From Clostridiales bacterium Firm_16 (GTDB lineage Bacteria; Bacillota; Clostridia; Saccharofermentanales; Saccharofermentanaceae), in assembly GCA_001604185.1 (NCBI GenBank), contig LVAV01000028.1, positions 124,001 to 188,000 of the forward strand: 64,000 nucleotides of DNA. The letters are read 5' to 3'. Shown here piece by piece: positions 36,537 through 46,007 of this stretch. The translations under genes and the position numbers were made by a program. The notes beneath the pieces were generated by a model, which searched no databases, had not been told where the DNA came from, and worked only from the letters and a program-made list of their open reading frames with translations. Positions within the stretch are counted from its first letter, which is position 1; every line of letters starts with the position of its first letter.

Positions 36537-38195
36537 TTACTTCTTGTAAGTATCGAGCTGCTCCTGCATGTACTTGAGGAAGTCCTCAGGCTTGCATGCT
36601 GCATAAGCTTCCTGATACTCAGCCCACTTAGCTTCAAAGTCATCTGCCATTACAACTTCAGGCAGCCACTGATGCTTAATTTCGCCCATCTTTGTCCAGG
36701 CAACACCGGCATCGTTATCTGTCTTGAGGTTGTTGGAGTAAGAGTACATCGGATACCAAGGATATACCGGCTGTGTCAGGTCGGAACGCAGGAACTGCCA
36801 GTAAGAAGTGAAGCCATAAGCGTCGAAGCACTTCTTGAGCGGTTCTGCCATACCGGCGAAGAACTCAGAGTCGGAATCGTTCGGGTTCATGGTGTTGATA
36901 CCGTCACGAGACATACCACCCCACTGCGGGAAGTAACCATATGCACATACGTGAGACTTCTGATAGTTCGGGTCTGCCCACTGATCACGCTGAGCCTGTG
37001 TTCTGGACATAACCTTTGTGCTCTCGTCTACTACGTAGTCAACATCCTTAACGCCCCAGAAACGGAGGTTGTGGATATCCTGGTCAAGCATTCTGTTCAG
37101 GAACTTGAATGCCTTATCCGGATCCTTGCAGCTTGTTGTTACAGAGATACCAGAAGCGTGGTTCAGAGTATCAGCAACACCGCAATACCAACGATTCTTC
37201 ATGCCCTTATCGATTGTCGGGCCCATCGGTACGTAGTTGTAACCGAGCTTATCGAAGCCCTGCTGCTTGAAGTTATCGTTTACTGTAGCGGAGAAGTCCC
37301 ACCACTGGTCACACATACCAAGAACAGCACCGGTAGAAAGCTTAGCCATGTACTGGTCGTATGTCTGAACTGCGAATTCCTTATCCATCATCTCTTTGTG
37401 ATAAATCTCATTGAGCTTCTGGAAGTAACGCTTTGTTGTAGCTGTGGTGTTGTAGTCACCGATTGTCGGGTTTGTATCCGGATTCATAACGAGAACGGAA
37501 CCGTCGTTCGGATAACCATCGAGGAACTGACCAGCATTCTCAATACAGAAATATCTCCAGTCTTCACAGAGACATGTGTAAGGAATGATCTTGGTTCCAT
37601 CCGGGTTTGTCTTATTGGCTTCGTAATATCTCTCGAGAAGATCGAAATACTGATCCAATGTCTCAATTACCGGATAGTTGTCCCACTCAAGAACTCTTGC
37701 CTGGATCCAGAAAGCCTCATCGTTGTATCCATGAGATACCGGCTTGCCTTCCCAGCTGTTGTTGAATACGTTTGCCCAGTAGATGTGACCATCTTCTTTA
37801 CGGAACTTTTCCCACTCATCATCAGAATACATTTCCTTCAGATTGGAGTATTCCGGCTTTGCAAGATAATCATCCCAAGCAACCAGCAATCCAGCCTTGT
37901 AGAGATCGTCACAACCGTCACCACCATCGATGAACTCAGGGAGATCACCGGAAACAACGATAGAACCGATAGCTTCAGAAGCAGTCTGGCCAACCAGCCA
38001 TGTTTCCTTAACACGAATACCCGTGTCCTTTGCGATCAGTTCCTGAATCTCGTTTCCATCATTGATCTCACTGCCGTACATAGCAGCGAAGAAACGCCAG
38101 TTCAAGATCTCATCTTTTTTCTTTGCGCAACCTGCAAGTGCACCAAAACCCATCATGCAAGCCATTGTGAGCGCGAAAATCTTCTTTGATTTCAT
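36537..38195 (-). CDS. Oligosaccharide-binding lipoprotein (LplA type)
   Basis: 552 aa: a signal peptide with lipobox LAGC (Cys23) followed by the Lys/Asp-rich linker, then a large family 1 extracellular solute-binding fold rich in Trp/Tyr. GAGGAGG precedes the ATG. It would capture oligosaccharides outside the cell for the two downstream permeases. The neighbouring arabinose/xylan genes suggest arabino-xylo-oligosaccharides; the ligand cannot be read from sequence. Confidence 0.92.
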   Translation of the reverse strand: MKSKKIFALTMACMMGFGALAGCAKKKDEILNWRFFAAMYGSEINDGNEIQELIAKDTGIRVKETWLVGQTASEAIGSIVVSGDLPEFIDGGDGCDDLYKAGLLVAWDDYLAKPEYSNLKEMYSDDEWEKFRKEDGHIYWANVFNNSWEGKPVSHGYNDEAFWIQARVLEWDNYPVIETLDQYFDLLERYYEANKTNPDGTKIIPYTCLCEDWRYFCIENAGQFLDGYPNDGSVLVMNPDTNPTIGDYNTTATTKRYFQKLNEIYHKEMMDKEFAVQTYDQYMAKLSTGAVLGMCDQWWDFSATVNDNFKQQGFDKLGYNYVPMGPTIDKGMKNRWYCGVADTLNHASGISVTTSCKDPDKAFKFLNRMLDQDIHNLRFWGVKDVDYVVDESTKVMSRTQAQRDQWADPNYQKSHVCAYGYFPQWGGMSRDGINTMNPNDSDSEFFAGMAEPLKKCFDAYGFTSYWQFLRSDLTQPVYPWYPMYSYSNNLKTDNDAGVAWTKMGEIKHQWLPEVVMADDFEAKWAEYQEAYAACKPEDFLKYMQEQLDTYKK

Positions 38196-38248
38196 TACAT
38201 AACCTCCTCAAAAAATGTTTTTCGTCATATAAATGACATCTTGACTTA

Positions 38249-38277
38249 ATTTTAGTTATCTATGCTCTTTTCAACAA
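38249..38277 (-). promoter_or_regulatory. Promoter of the sugar ABC transporter operon
   Basis: TTGTTG (38272-38277), 17 bp, TAAAAT (38249-38254) on the minus strand. The weak hexamers suggest activator dependence; a pair of direct repeats abuts the -35. Confidence 0.65.
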
Positions 38278-38308
38278 CCCGAAAAACTCTTACTACATAC
38301 CCGAAAAA
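38277..38308 (-). promoter_or_regulatory. 22-bp-spaced direct repeats, candidate YesN operator
   Basis: ACCCGAAAAA occurs at 38277-38286 and again at 38299-38308 (minus: TTTTTCGGGT twice). The period of 22 bp puts both on one face of the helix, and the proximal copy touches the -35. This is the geometry of AraC-family activators, and a YesN-type AraC response regulator is the next gene upstream. Confidence 0.6.
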
Positions 38309-38369
38309 GTCTAGGTAAAAAAGTACAACAAAGCACAGACGAAACGATACGTTTTTTATGCGATATGCA

Positions 38370-39962
38370 TTAAACTTCCCGGTTGGTCTTTCTATACTTC
38401 GAAGGCGTGCAACCCTTAGTCTCGATGAACTTACGGATAAAGTAATCACAGTCCTTATACCCTACATCCGCAGCAATCTGGTTGACCTTCTTTTCTGAGT
38501 TGACTAATTGCTTACAAGCTTCATTGATCCTATAGTTTGTCAGGTAATCCTTGAAAGACTGGTTATACTTTTTCCGGAAGATCTGACCCAGATACGAACT
38601 GTTGATGAAGAATTTCTCCCCCAGATTTCTTAAACTGATATTCTCTGCATAGTGTTCCTTGATCTCAGATTCGATCTTCGCAAGGATTCCTCTGGATACG
38701 TTTTTACGAAGTCCGTTCAGATAATCCGAATACTCGATGGCAAAACGTTCAAGATGCTCTGCACTACCACGGATTTCAGATTTTTCAAATGAAATCTCGG
38801 AAATATACTGGATAACTTCTTCCTGGTTTACGTTATCGTCCTGTTCTGTAGCCAGATGGATCAGCTGGAAAAGCAGATAGTTGATATTCAAGTCGATAAC
38901 ATTGTTGTTCCCCTCTGACTTGTTCATATCTTCGAAAAGATGCTGTACGGCTTCCCGGACCGCATCATGATCATTGCTCTGGATCGCATTGATACATTCA
39001 TCCAGACTGTTCTTACAAAGAACGATGCCGCTCTGCCCTACCTGAATATCTGTTTCATAGAAATACAGATCCTTCTGTCTGTGAAAGCCCTTAATACTGC
39101 TGATTCGGGCACAGGAACTGTAAGATTTCGACAAAGAGGAAACATCGGCGACCATTTTACCGCACATGATACGTACAGGCTTGGCAAAAACAACTTCCAG
39201 TTTCTTCAGGATCATTTGGAAAAAATCCAGTTCTGTCATGTCTCGACGGGTCGCCATATTCTCACAATATATAAAACCTACATCATAATTGTCTTTGTCG
39301 TAGGATACATCAAAGATAAAGTGGTTGGAGTTTTCCTTCAAGATTTCCTTTAACGAGGAAAACAGCTGCTTCTGAAGAAGACGCAGATCATAATCGTCTT
39401 CTTCATCCGAGATACCTTCCGTCATGATCTCAAAATCAACAAAACGAAGTTTGCCTGCCAGTTGCAGGTGATTCTTAACGTATTCCACGTTATTATCATC
39501 ATATTTCCCTTTAATGATCGAAATCAGATTGGATGCCAGATAGGCATCTTCCATCTTCTTCTGCTTCTCTTCTACTATGGATTTCTCCTGATTGAGGTTA
39601 GCCACTTTGCGGAGCAGAGCCACAAGATCTTCTTTACTTACCGGCTTGAGGATATAGTCGAAACAGTTATTACGAATCGCCTTCTGAACATAGGAAAAGT
39701 CGTCAAAGCCGGTAAGAAGTACGATTTTGGCATCCGACAGATGTTCTTTGTTGATCGCTTCCAGTAATTCCAGACCGGTCATCATCGGCATCTGAATATC
39801 CGAAATGATCAGATCGACCTCGTGATCTTTCAGATACTTCATAGCTTCTGCACCATTTGTCATCAGAGCATCAATAACAAATCCTTCTTTATTCCAGTTT
39901 ACGAGAACTTGCAATCCCTGAAGGATATACGGTTCATCATCAACGAGCATCACTTTTAACAT
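38370..39962 (-). CDS. YesN-type response regulator with AraC DNA-binding domain
   Basis: 530 aa. Receiver domain (1-120) with acidic DDE, phosphoacceptor Asp55 (ISDIQMP) and Lys of LKPVSKED; a long middle region (~130-420); and a C-terminal AraC-type double HTH (~430-525; NLGEKFFINSSYLGQIF, VGYKDCDYFIRKF). GGAG precedes the ATG just after the kinase stop. It probably activates the adjacent transporter operon through the repeats at 38277-38308. Confidence 0.93.
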   Translation of the reverse strand: MLKVMLVDDEPYILQGLQVLVNWNKEGFVIDALMTNGAEAMKYLKDHEVDLIISDIQMPMMTGLELLEAINKEHLSDAKIVLLTGFDDFSYVQKAIRNNCFDYILKPVSKEDLVALLRKVANLNQEKSIVEEKQKKMEDAYLASNLISIIKGKYDDNNVEYVKNHLQLAGKLRFVDFEIMTEGISDEEDDYDLRLLQKQLFSSLKEILKENSNHFIFDVSYDKDNYDVGFIYCENMATRRDMTELDFFQMILKKLEVVFAKPVRIMCGKMVADVSSLSKSYSSCARISSIKGFHRQKDLYFYETDIQVGQSGIVLCKNSLDECINAIQSNDHDAVREAVQHLFEDMNKSEGNNNVIDLNINYLLFQLIHLATEQDDNVNQEEVIQYISEISFEKSEIRGSAEHLERFAIEYSDYLNGLRKNVSRGILAKIESEIKEHYAENISLRNLGEKFFINSSYLGQIFRKKYNQSFKDYLTNYRINEACKQLVNSEKKVNQIAADVGYKDCDYFIRKFIETKGCTPSKYRKTNREV

Positions 39963-39966
39963 ACGG

Positions 39967-41736
39967 TCACTCCTTCACCATCTTCAGTTTATCTAACGGG
40001 ATACGGATCAAAACACTCATACCTACGCCCCGTTCACTCTCCACAACGATCGAAGCCTGATTCTCAAAATGGATCTTCAGACGAAGACAGGCATTAAGAA
40101 TACCTACATGCTTCTTCCCTTTAATTTGGTCGATACTTACATTGGCGATAGATTGATTCAGATTACTGACTTCAGACTCATTCATGCCGTCGCCGGTATC
40201 TTCTACCTCCATACAAAGCACCTCACGTTCTTTATAGACTCGAACGAAGATCCATCCGGCCGAACTTTTGGATTCAATACCATGTACACATGCATTCTCA
40301 ACGAAAGTTACCAGCGTCAACTTCGGGATCAGATACCGGTCACAATTTTCTTCGATGTCGATATCGAAAGAGAGTCGGTCACCGAAACGGTAGCTCTGAA
40401 GATAGAGATACGCCTCTATAGATTCCGTCTCTTTCTTAATGCTTACCAGGTCTTCTCCCCAGTCAACATTCTGTCTCTCCATAACGGCAAGCTTCTCTAC
40501 CATCTCAGCCGTCTCATCTTCGCCCTTCAGGATACTGTGCATTCGGATACTCTCCAGAGCATTGAACATGAAGTGCGGATTGATCTGACTCTGCAAAGCA
40601 AGCAGTTCTGCATTCTTTCTGGCCAGATCACTCTCCTGTTCACGCAGCTTATCCTTATAAAGTGTATTGATCAAGCCGTTGTTGATCTGTACGATACGGT
40701 TATAGTTATTCATAAGATTGGAGATCTCGTCATTACCTTCAATATCCGCAATCGGCTGGAACTTGGTTTTCGAACTTCCGCGGAAAGCATTTCCCAGCAT
40801 GGAGATACGCTTGGACAAAGATACCTCGATCAGTTTCATAAGAATGATTGGAATAACGAGTGTGAAAAGAACGAACACGAGGATCAGCCAAAGTTTGTCC
40901 GAAATCACCTGCAGGATCAGAATATCGTCACTGTATACGTGAATATCCACCGTGCATCCGAAAATATCGAAGGAATGCGTTACAGACAAACGGAAATCCT
41001 TCTGTTCGGGAGTATTGAAACTATAGATAAAATCCTCCGAACGAGTAAAGGCTGTGTAATTACCGACGGAAATATACATCGGATATGCATTGGACACCTG
41101 GAACAAGGACTTCTCTACGTTCTGTGTATCGATCTCTACTGATACGATCTTATCGTACTTACTATCGTATACATTCTTGACTCGCTGAATATAGATCATT
41201 TTACGGGTTGATTCGTAGTTCGGGTCGGCATTGTCATCTTGATATATCATGAGAAGCTCATTCTTGCCCGTAAGTGTAAATCGCTCAAACCATTCTTGTT
41301 CACGAGCGGTGGAAAGACGTCTAAAATACTGACCGTTACTGATCGTCGGGTTATTCGTAAAAATCGTGATACGGTCATTTCTCATACCGGTAACGGTCTG
41401 AAAGAAAGAGTTATTTACGAAATCGTAAAATGATAGATAGTATTCGTGCGGATCAGTATATTCGAAATCGAGAAACTGTCGAAGTGCCGGTGTATCGCAG
41501 ATAGCTTGTACGATCTTGGCATCATAATTGATGATACTGGTCATTTCATTCTGATACGCAATGGCCGTATTCTTGAGCTCGTTCATCTTCAAGTTATACT
41601 CTTGCTGATAGATGGAATAGAAAATAACTGTATCGGTAAGGATCAACGGGATGATCATACAGAAAACATACATAATAAGAAACTTATTATGCAACTTCAA
41701 ATTATTCAGGAAACGTATCAACGCTTTCTTGATCAT
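39967..41736 (-). CDS. YesM-type sensor histidine kinase
   Basis: 589 aa from ATG 41736 (GGGGAG six bases upstream; the ATG at 41763 sits on a weak site). TM1 (~20-42), an extracytoplasmic sensor of ~230 residues, TM2 (~277-300), HAMP, then the His-kinase domain with SQINPHFMFNALESI (phospho-His) and an HATPase with ENACVHGIESK and GDGMNES. It is the partner of the downstream YesN protein; the pair are 4 bp apart. Confidence 0.93.
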   Translation of the reverse strand: MIKKALIRFLNNLKLHNKFLIMYVFCMIIPLILTDTVIFYSIYQQEYNLKMNELKNTAIAYQNEMTSIINYDAKIVQAICDTPALRQFLDFEYTDPHEYYLSFYDFVNNSFFQTVTGMRNDRITIFTNNPTISNGQYFRRLSTAREQEWFERFTLTGKNELLMIYQDDNADPNYESTRKMIYIQRVKNVYDSKYDKIVSVEIDTQNVEKSLFQVSNAYPMYISVGNYTAFTRSEDFIYSFNTPEQKDFRLSVTHSFDIFGCTVDIHVYSDDILILQVISDKLWLILVFVLFTLVIPIILMKLIEVSLSKRISMLGNAFRGSSKTKFQPIADIEGNDEISNLMNNYNRIVQINNGLINTLYKDKLREQESDLARKNAELLALQSQINPHFMFNALESIRMHSILKGEDETAEMVEKLAVMERQNVDWGEDLVSIKKETESIEAYLYLQSYRFGDRLSFDIDIEENCDRYLIPKLTLVTFVENACVHGIESKSSAGWIFVRVYKEREVLCMEVEDTGDGMNESEVSNLNQSIANVSIDQIKGKKHVGILNACLRLKIHFENQASIVVESERGVGMSVLIRIPLDKLKMVKE

Positions 41737-41864
41737 CCAGGACTCCCCAAAACAAGATTCCATTTCCTCTTATCCAGACCCTATGAAATCTTGATCTAAT
41801 ATTATCCTATTATAACAAATAGCTGCAGTAACTAAAAGCCAAAGGGACTGGTGATTGAAAAACA

Positions 41865-41906
41865 ACAATAAAAGAACGGTCCCCGGTGTCACCACCAAGG
41901 ACCGCT
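41865..41906 (-). terminator. Terminator after the arabinose operon
   Basis: A 14-bp stem (AGCGGTCC-TTGGTG against CACCGG-GGACCGTT, with G-T pairs) closed by GTGA at 41875-41906, followed by a T-rich tract on the minus strand. Confidence 0.9.
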
Positions 41907-41935
41907 CAGTAAGATCAATTCAATCTTCTAACCAA

Positions 41936-43417
41936 TCAGTTGAAAGGATTCTCTGTCTTGTACAGATCACCGGCCGGCTTGTTGTAACCGATCTTGCACG
42001 GGCAGATGCCGAGGAGCTTGAATGTCTCGAACATCAGCTTACCGTAGTGACCGAAAGCAACAGCACCATGATGCGGGAATCTGCCCTGGATCAGAACGTG
42101 ACGATAGAATCTTGCCATCTCAGGAATAGCGAAGATAGCGATACCACCGAAGGAACGTGTCTTAACCGGGAGGATCTCACCTTCAGCGATGTAAGAAACG
42201 AGTTCTCCGTCGCTGTTGCACTGCAGACGATAGAAAGTAATCGGAGAAGCAGCGATATCACCCTCAAGAGTACCACGTGTGAAATCCGGATCAGAACCAG
42301 CCGGCTCAAGGAGTCTGTGCTGGATGAGCTGATACTTGATTGCACGGTCGGAGCACATCTTGCAGGAAGGGGTGTTACCACAGTGGAAGCCCATGAATGT
42401 ATCTGTGAGCTTGTAATCGAACTTGCCCTTGATATCTTCGTCGTAGATGTACTGCGGAACGGAGTTGTTGATGTCAAGGAGAGTAACAGTATCGTCAGAG
42501 ATGCAGATACCGATGTACTCGGAAAGTGCGCCGTAGATATCTACTTCGCAGGATACCGGAATACCACGGGAAGCCAGACGGCTGTTAACGTAGCAAGGCT
42601 CGAAACCGAACTGGGACGGGAATGCCGGCCAGCACTTGTCAGCAAATGCTACATACTTTCTGGAACCCTTGTGCTTCTCTGCCCAGTCAAGCAGTGTCAG
42701 TTCGAACTGAGCCATACGAGCACTCATCTCAGGATAGTACTTGCCTTCGCCCATTTCCTTAGCCATATCTTCGCAAACTTCCGGGATACGCGGGTCATTC
42801 TCATGCTCCTTGTAGGAAACGAGAAGATCGAGCTCAGAGTTCTCTTCAATCTCTACGCCCAGCTCATAGAGGCCCTTGATCGGAGCGTTACAAGCGAAGA
42901 AGTCCTGCGGACGTGGACCAAATGTGATGATCTTGAGGTTCTTAACACCGATAACTGCACGAGCGATCGGAACGAAGTCAGCGATCATTGCTGCGATATC
43001 TTCAGCTGTGCCGACAGGATATTCAGGAATATATCCGTCAAGATGTCTCATACCGAGGTTGTATGAGCAGTTGAGCATACCACAATAAGCGTCGCCACGG
43101 CCATTGACCATGTCTCCGTCACCTTCTGCTGCAGCCACGAACATGCAAGGACCATCAAAGTTCTTCGCAATGAGAGTCTCCGGTGTCTCAGGGCCAAAGT
43201 TGCCAAGGAAAACGACCAATGCATTGCACTCAGCCTTCTTGACATCTTCTACCGCCTTGAGCATATCGAGCTCGTTCTCAACTGTTACAGGGCACTCATA
43301 AAGATCACCCTTATAAGCTGCCTTGATTGCGCTTCTTCTCTTCTCAGAGAGAGCGATCGGGAAACAGTCACGAGAAACAGCAACGATACCTAATTTAATT
43401 TCTGGAATGTTGTTCAT
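41936..43417 (-). CDS. L-fucose/L-arabinose isomerase-family protein, predicted L-arabinose isomerase
   Basis: 493 aa with the fold and C-terminal domain of the fucose isomerase family (HHGAVAFGHYGK near the end, GFHCGNTPSC in the middle). AGGAGG precedes ATG 43417. No classical araA is in the cluster. The genes around it are araD, a ribulokinase-like kinase and an alpha-L-arabinofuranosidase, so the missing step, L-arabinose to L-ribulose, is the natural role. Fucose or D-arabinose isomerisation are alternatives. It is the last gene before a strong terminator. Confidence 0.8.
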   Translation of the reverse strand: MNNIPEIKLGIVAVSRDCFPIALSEKRRSAIKAAYKGDLYECPVTVENELDMLKAVEDVKKAECNALVVFLGNFGPETPETLIAKNFDGPCMFVAAAEGDGDMVNGRGDAYCGMLNCSYNLGMRHLDGYIPEYPVGTAEDIAAMIADFVPIARAVIGVKNLKIITFGPRPQDFFACNAPIKGLYELGVEIEENSELDLLVSYKEHENDPRIPEVCEDMAKEMGEGKYYPEMSARMAQFELTLLDWAEKHKGSRKYVAFADKCWPAFPSQFGFEPCYVNSRLASRGIPVSCEVDIYGALSEYIGICISDDTVTLLDINNSVPQYIYDEDIKGKFDYKLTDTFMGFHCGNTPSCKMCSDRAIKYQLIQHRLLEPAGSDPDFTRGTLEGDIAASPITFYRLQCNSDGELVSYIAEGEILPVKTRSFGGIAIFAIPEMARFYRHVLIQGRFPHHGAVAFGHYGKLMFETFKLLGICPCKIGYNKPAGDLYKTENPFN

Positions 43418-43458
43418 GTCTTTAATCCTCCTTAATTGGTTATTCCATTATAGCATTT

Positions 43459-44151
43459 TTATTGACCATAATAAGCATTTTTTCCATGTTTTCTGAAATA
43501 ATGTTTATCCTGCAGTTCAGAAGGCGCAGGAAGCACTTCTTTGTTAATGATTTCCGTGCGATATGCCATCTTTGCGACCTCTTCCAGGACCACTGCATTG
43601 TGCACGGCTTCATGGGCATCCTTGCCCCAGGTGAAAGGTCCGTGATTCTTGCATAGAACACCCGGAACCGCCTCATAGTCTTTTCCCTGTGCTTCAAAAG
43701 AATCCGCGATGAGAATACCTGTGTTTGTCTCATAATCCGCTTCGATCTCATCCTTGTTCAGGCAACGGACACACGGAATCTCTCCGTAGAAATAATCCGC
43801 ATGAGTCGTTCCATAGCAAGGAATGCTCCGTCCGCTCTGTGCCCAGGATGTGGCATAAGATGAATGAGTATGCACTACTCCGCCGATATTCGGGAATCTC
43901 TTATAAAGGATCAGATGGGTCGGTGTATCTGAGGATGGCTTATATCTGCCTTCCACGCGATTTCCGTCCAGATCCATGACAACCATATCGTCCGCAGTCA
44001 TTGTCTCATACGGTACACCGCTCGGCTTGATGATGAAAAGCCCGCTCTCCCGGTCAATGGCACTGACATTTCCCCATGTAAAGGTTACCAGACCATATTT
44101 CGGAAGAAGCATATTGGCTTCAAATACTTTCTGCTTGAGTTCTTCTAACAT
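43459..44151 (-). CDS. araD: L-ribulose-5-phosphate 4-epimerase
   Basis: 230 aa class II aldolase/epimerase. Zinc ligands are in [10 protein letters not shown] (His-x-His) with the later catalytic His in NHGPFTWG; the AraD-type motif [10 protein letters not shown] and KPSGVPYE near the N-terminus bind phosphate. It epimerises L-ribulose-5-P to D-xylulose-5-P. It is 4 bp after the kinase gene. Confidence 0.95.
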   Translation of the reverse strand: MLEELKQKVFEANMLLPKYGLVTFTWGNVSAIDRESGLFIIKPSGVPYETMTADDMVVMDLDGNRVEGRYKPSSDTPTHLILYKRFPNIGGVVHTHSSYATSWAQSGRSIPCYGTTHADYFYGEIPCVRCLNKDEIEADYETNTGILIADSFEAQGKDYEAVPGVLCKNHGPFTWGKDAHEAVHNAVVLEEVAKMAYRTEIINKEVLPAPSELQDKHYFRKHGKNAYYGQ

Positions 44152-44155
44152 ATTC

Positions 44156-45748
44156 TCACTCCCCGATCTTCACAGCCTGCTGTTCTACGGCAAGACCTGC
44201 TACATATTTCTTCATGAAAGCCTTGAAGCCTTCGATATCTTCAGCCGACGCAGAAAGCTCGCTGCCCTTGGCACCGGCATAGATTTCTTCGTTGAGGTAA
44301 TCCGGCAGACTCTGTCCCTCTTTCTTCGTGACCATATAAAGAGCCAGAAGAGCGATACCCCAGGCACCACCTTCACCGGCTGTCTCCATAACGCAGACCG
44401 GAGAACCGATGGCTGCAGAAGCGATAGTCTGGCCGGCCTTCGGAGTCTTGAAGAAACCACCGTGACCATACATCTTGGACACCTTGACCTTCTCTTCTTC
44501 TGTCAGGATATCCAGACCTACCTTCAACGCAGCCAATGCAGAATACAGATGCATACGCATGAAATTCGGGAGTGTAAAGCTATCTTCGGCACTACGGAAG
44601 AACAACGGGCTTCCCTTTGAGAAACCGGTCACCGGTTCACCGGAGAAATAGTTATAAGAAACCAGTCCGCCACAATCTTTGTCACCTTCCAGAGCAACAC
44701 CGTAAAGCTTCTCGAAAAGTGCTCCACGGTCGAAATCCTGGCCCATCAGCTTTCCGAATTCATCGAAAAGTTTCACCCAGGCATTGATTTCGGAAGTACA
44801 GTTATTGCAGTGTACCATGGCAACAGGATCACCGACCGGAGTCGTAACCATATCGATCTCTTTATGAAGATTCTTCATATTCTCTTTCAGAACGATCATA
44901 GCAAATACAGATGTACCAGCTGAGATATTACCTGTCTCCACAAGAACTGAATTAGTTGCCACCATACCGGTACCGGCATCACCTTCCGGCGGGCACATCG
45001 GAATGCCGGCCTGAAGATCTCCATCCTTATCCAGAAGTTTGGCACCTGTCTCTGTCAGAACACCGGCAGCATCTCCGGCGGAAAGTACTTTCGGCAGAAT
45101 CTCCTTGATAGACCAAGGGAAATTCTTATCCGCGATCAAGGAGGCAAACTTAGAAAGCATGGTCTCATCGTAATCCTTGGTGTTGGAGTCGATGGGGAAC
45201 ATTCCGGAAGCATCACCTATGCCGAGTACTTTCTCCCCGCAAAGACGGAAATGTACATAACCGGCCAAGGTAGTGAAGTGACGGATAGACGGCACATGTG
45301 CTTCACCGTTCAGGATCGCCTGATAAAGATGTGAGATGCTCCATCTCTGAGGAATATTAAACTGGAAAGCATCTGTCAGTTTGTCAGCTGCTTCTTCCGT
45401 AATGGTATTTCTCCATGTGCGGAAAGGAACCAGAAGATTATCGTTCTCATCGAATGCAAGATAGCCATGCATCATGGCAGAGAAACCGATGGCACCGAAT
45501 TTCGTAAGCGTAACGCCATACTGTTCCTTAACATTCTTCTTCAGATCAGCATAGCAATCGGAAAGGCCGCTCCAGATTGCTTCATCCGAATAGGTCCAGA
45601 TTCCGTCCAGAAAATCGTTCTCCCACTCCTTGCTTCCGGATGCGATGGGATTACCCTTCTCATCTACCAGGACCGCCTTAATACGGGTAGAACCGAACTC
45701 GATTCCCAGAACACTTCTGCCATCCATGATCAATTGTTTCGTATCCAT
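44156..45748 (-). CDS. FGGY-family carbohydrate kinase, predicted L-ribulokinase
   Basis: 530 aa from ATG 45748 (GAGG five bases upstream). N-terminal ATPase motif [13 protein letters not shown], middle [12 protein letters not shown], and the FGGY-like region in the C-terminal half ([24 protein letters not shown]). It does not look like AraB or XylB closely; it resembles the alternative clostridial ribulokinase (AraK) group. The araD neighbour supports phosphorylation of L-ribulose. Confidence 0.85.
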   Translation of the reverse strand: MDTKQLIMDGRSVLGIEFGSTRIKAVLVDEKGNPIASGSKEWENDFLDGIWTYSDEAIWSGLSDCYADLKKNVKEQYGVTLTKFGAIGFSAMMHGYLAFDENDNLLVPFRTWRNTITEEAADKLTDAFQFNIPQRWSISHLYQAILNGEAHVPSIRHFTTLAGYVHFRLCGEKVLGIGDASGMFPIDSNTKDYDETMLSKFASLIADKNFPWSIKEILPKVLSAGDAAGVLTETGAKLLDKDGDLQAGIPMCPPEGDAGTGMVATNSVLVETGNISAGTSVFAMIVLKENMKNLHKEIDMVTTPVGDPVAMVHCNNCTSEINAWVKLFDEFGKLMGQDFDRGALFEKLYGVALEGDKDCGGLVSYNYFSGEPVTGFSKGSPLFFRSAEDSFTLPNFMRMHLYSALAALKVGLDILTEEEKVKVSKMYGHGGFFKTPKAGQTIASAAIGSPVCVMETAGEGGAWGIALLALYMVTKKEGQSLPDYLNEEIYAGAKGSELSASAEDIEGFKAFMKKYVAGLAVEQQAVKIGE

Positions 45749-45755
45749 ATACACC

Positions 45756-46007
45756 TCACCACTTTTTCAACGGGCACCGCCCGGTTTTTATCGCTGCACG
45801 TATCTCTACATAACAACCACAGGAAAGACACGTCCCGGATATAAGGTTATCACAAGAACGACACAGATTTAAGCGTTCCTGATAATCTTTTTCCGAAGAG
45901 CGATCCTGCGGTCGGATTCCCTCGATGCCGTTGCGGATGACTTCCATCAGATCTGCATCCTTCATCTCGGAAAGAAGGCACTTTATACAGGGTTTCGCCT
46001 GATTCAT
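45756..46007 (-). CDS. Cysteine-rich small protein (DUF6171-like)
   Basis: 83 aa from ATG 46007, overlapping the arabinofuranosidase stop (ATGA). Eight cysteines in CxxC-type pairs (CIKC; CRSC; CLSCGC; a final Cys before the C-terminus) look like one or two zinc or Fe-S sites. There is no signal peptide or TM. Small proteins of this pattern are common in clostridia and have no known role. Coupling to a GH51 gene is odd. Confidence 0.75.
   Translation of the reverse strand: MNQAKPCIKCLLSEMKDADLMEVIRNGIEGIRPQDRSSEKDYQERLNLCRSCDNLISGTCLSCGCYVEIRAAIKTGRCPLKKW

Noticed and set aside
36672..38189. A 505-codon plus-strand frame opposite the solute-binding protein gene
   Set aside because: It is an antisense shadow: the real protein on the other strand has a lipobox, a family fold and an RBS, while this frame is Cys/Val-rich with no domain.
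41855..43066. A 403-codon plus-strand frame opposite the isomerase gene
   Set aside because: Antisense shadow of a well-supported isomerase; no RBS, no domain; it runs through the terminator at 41865-41906.
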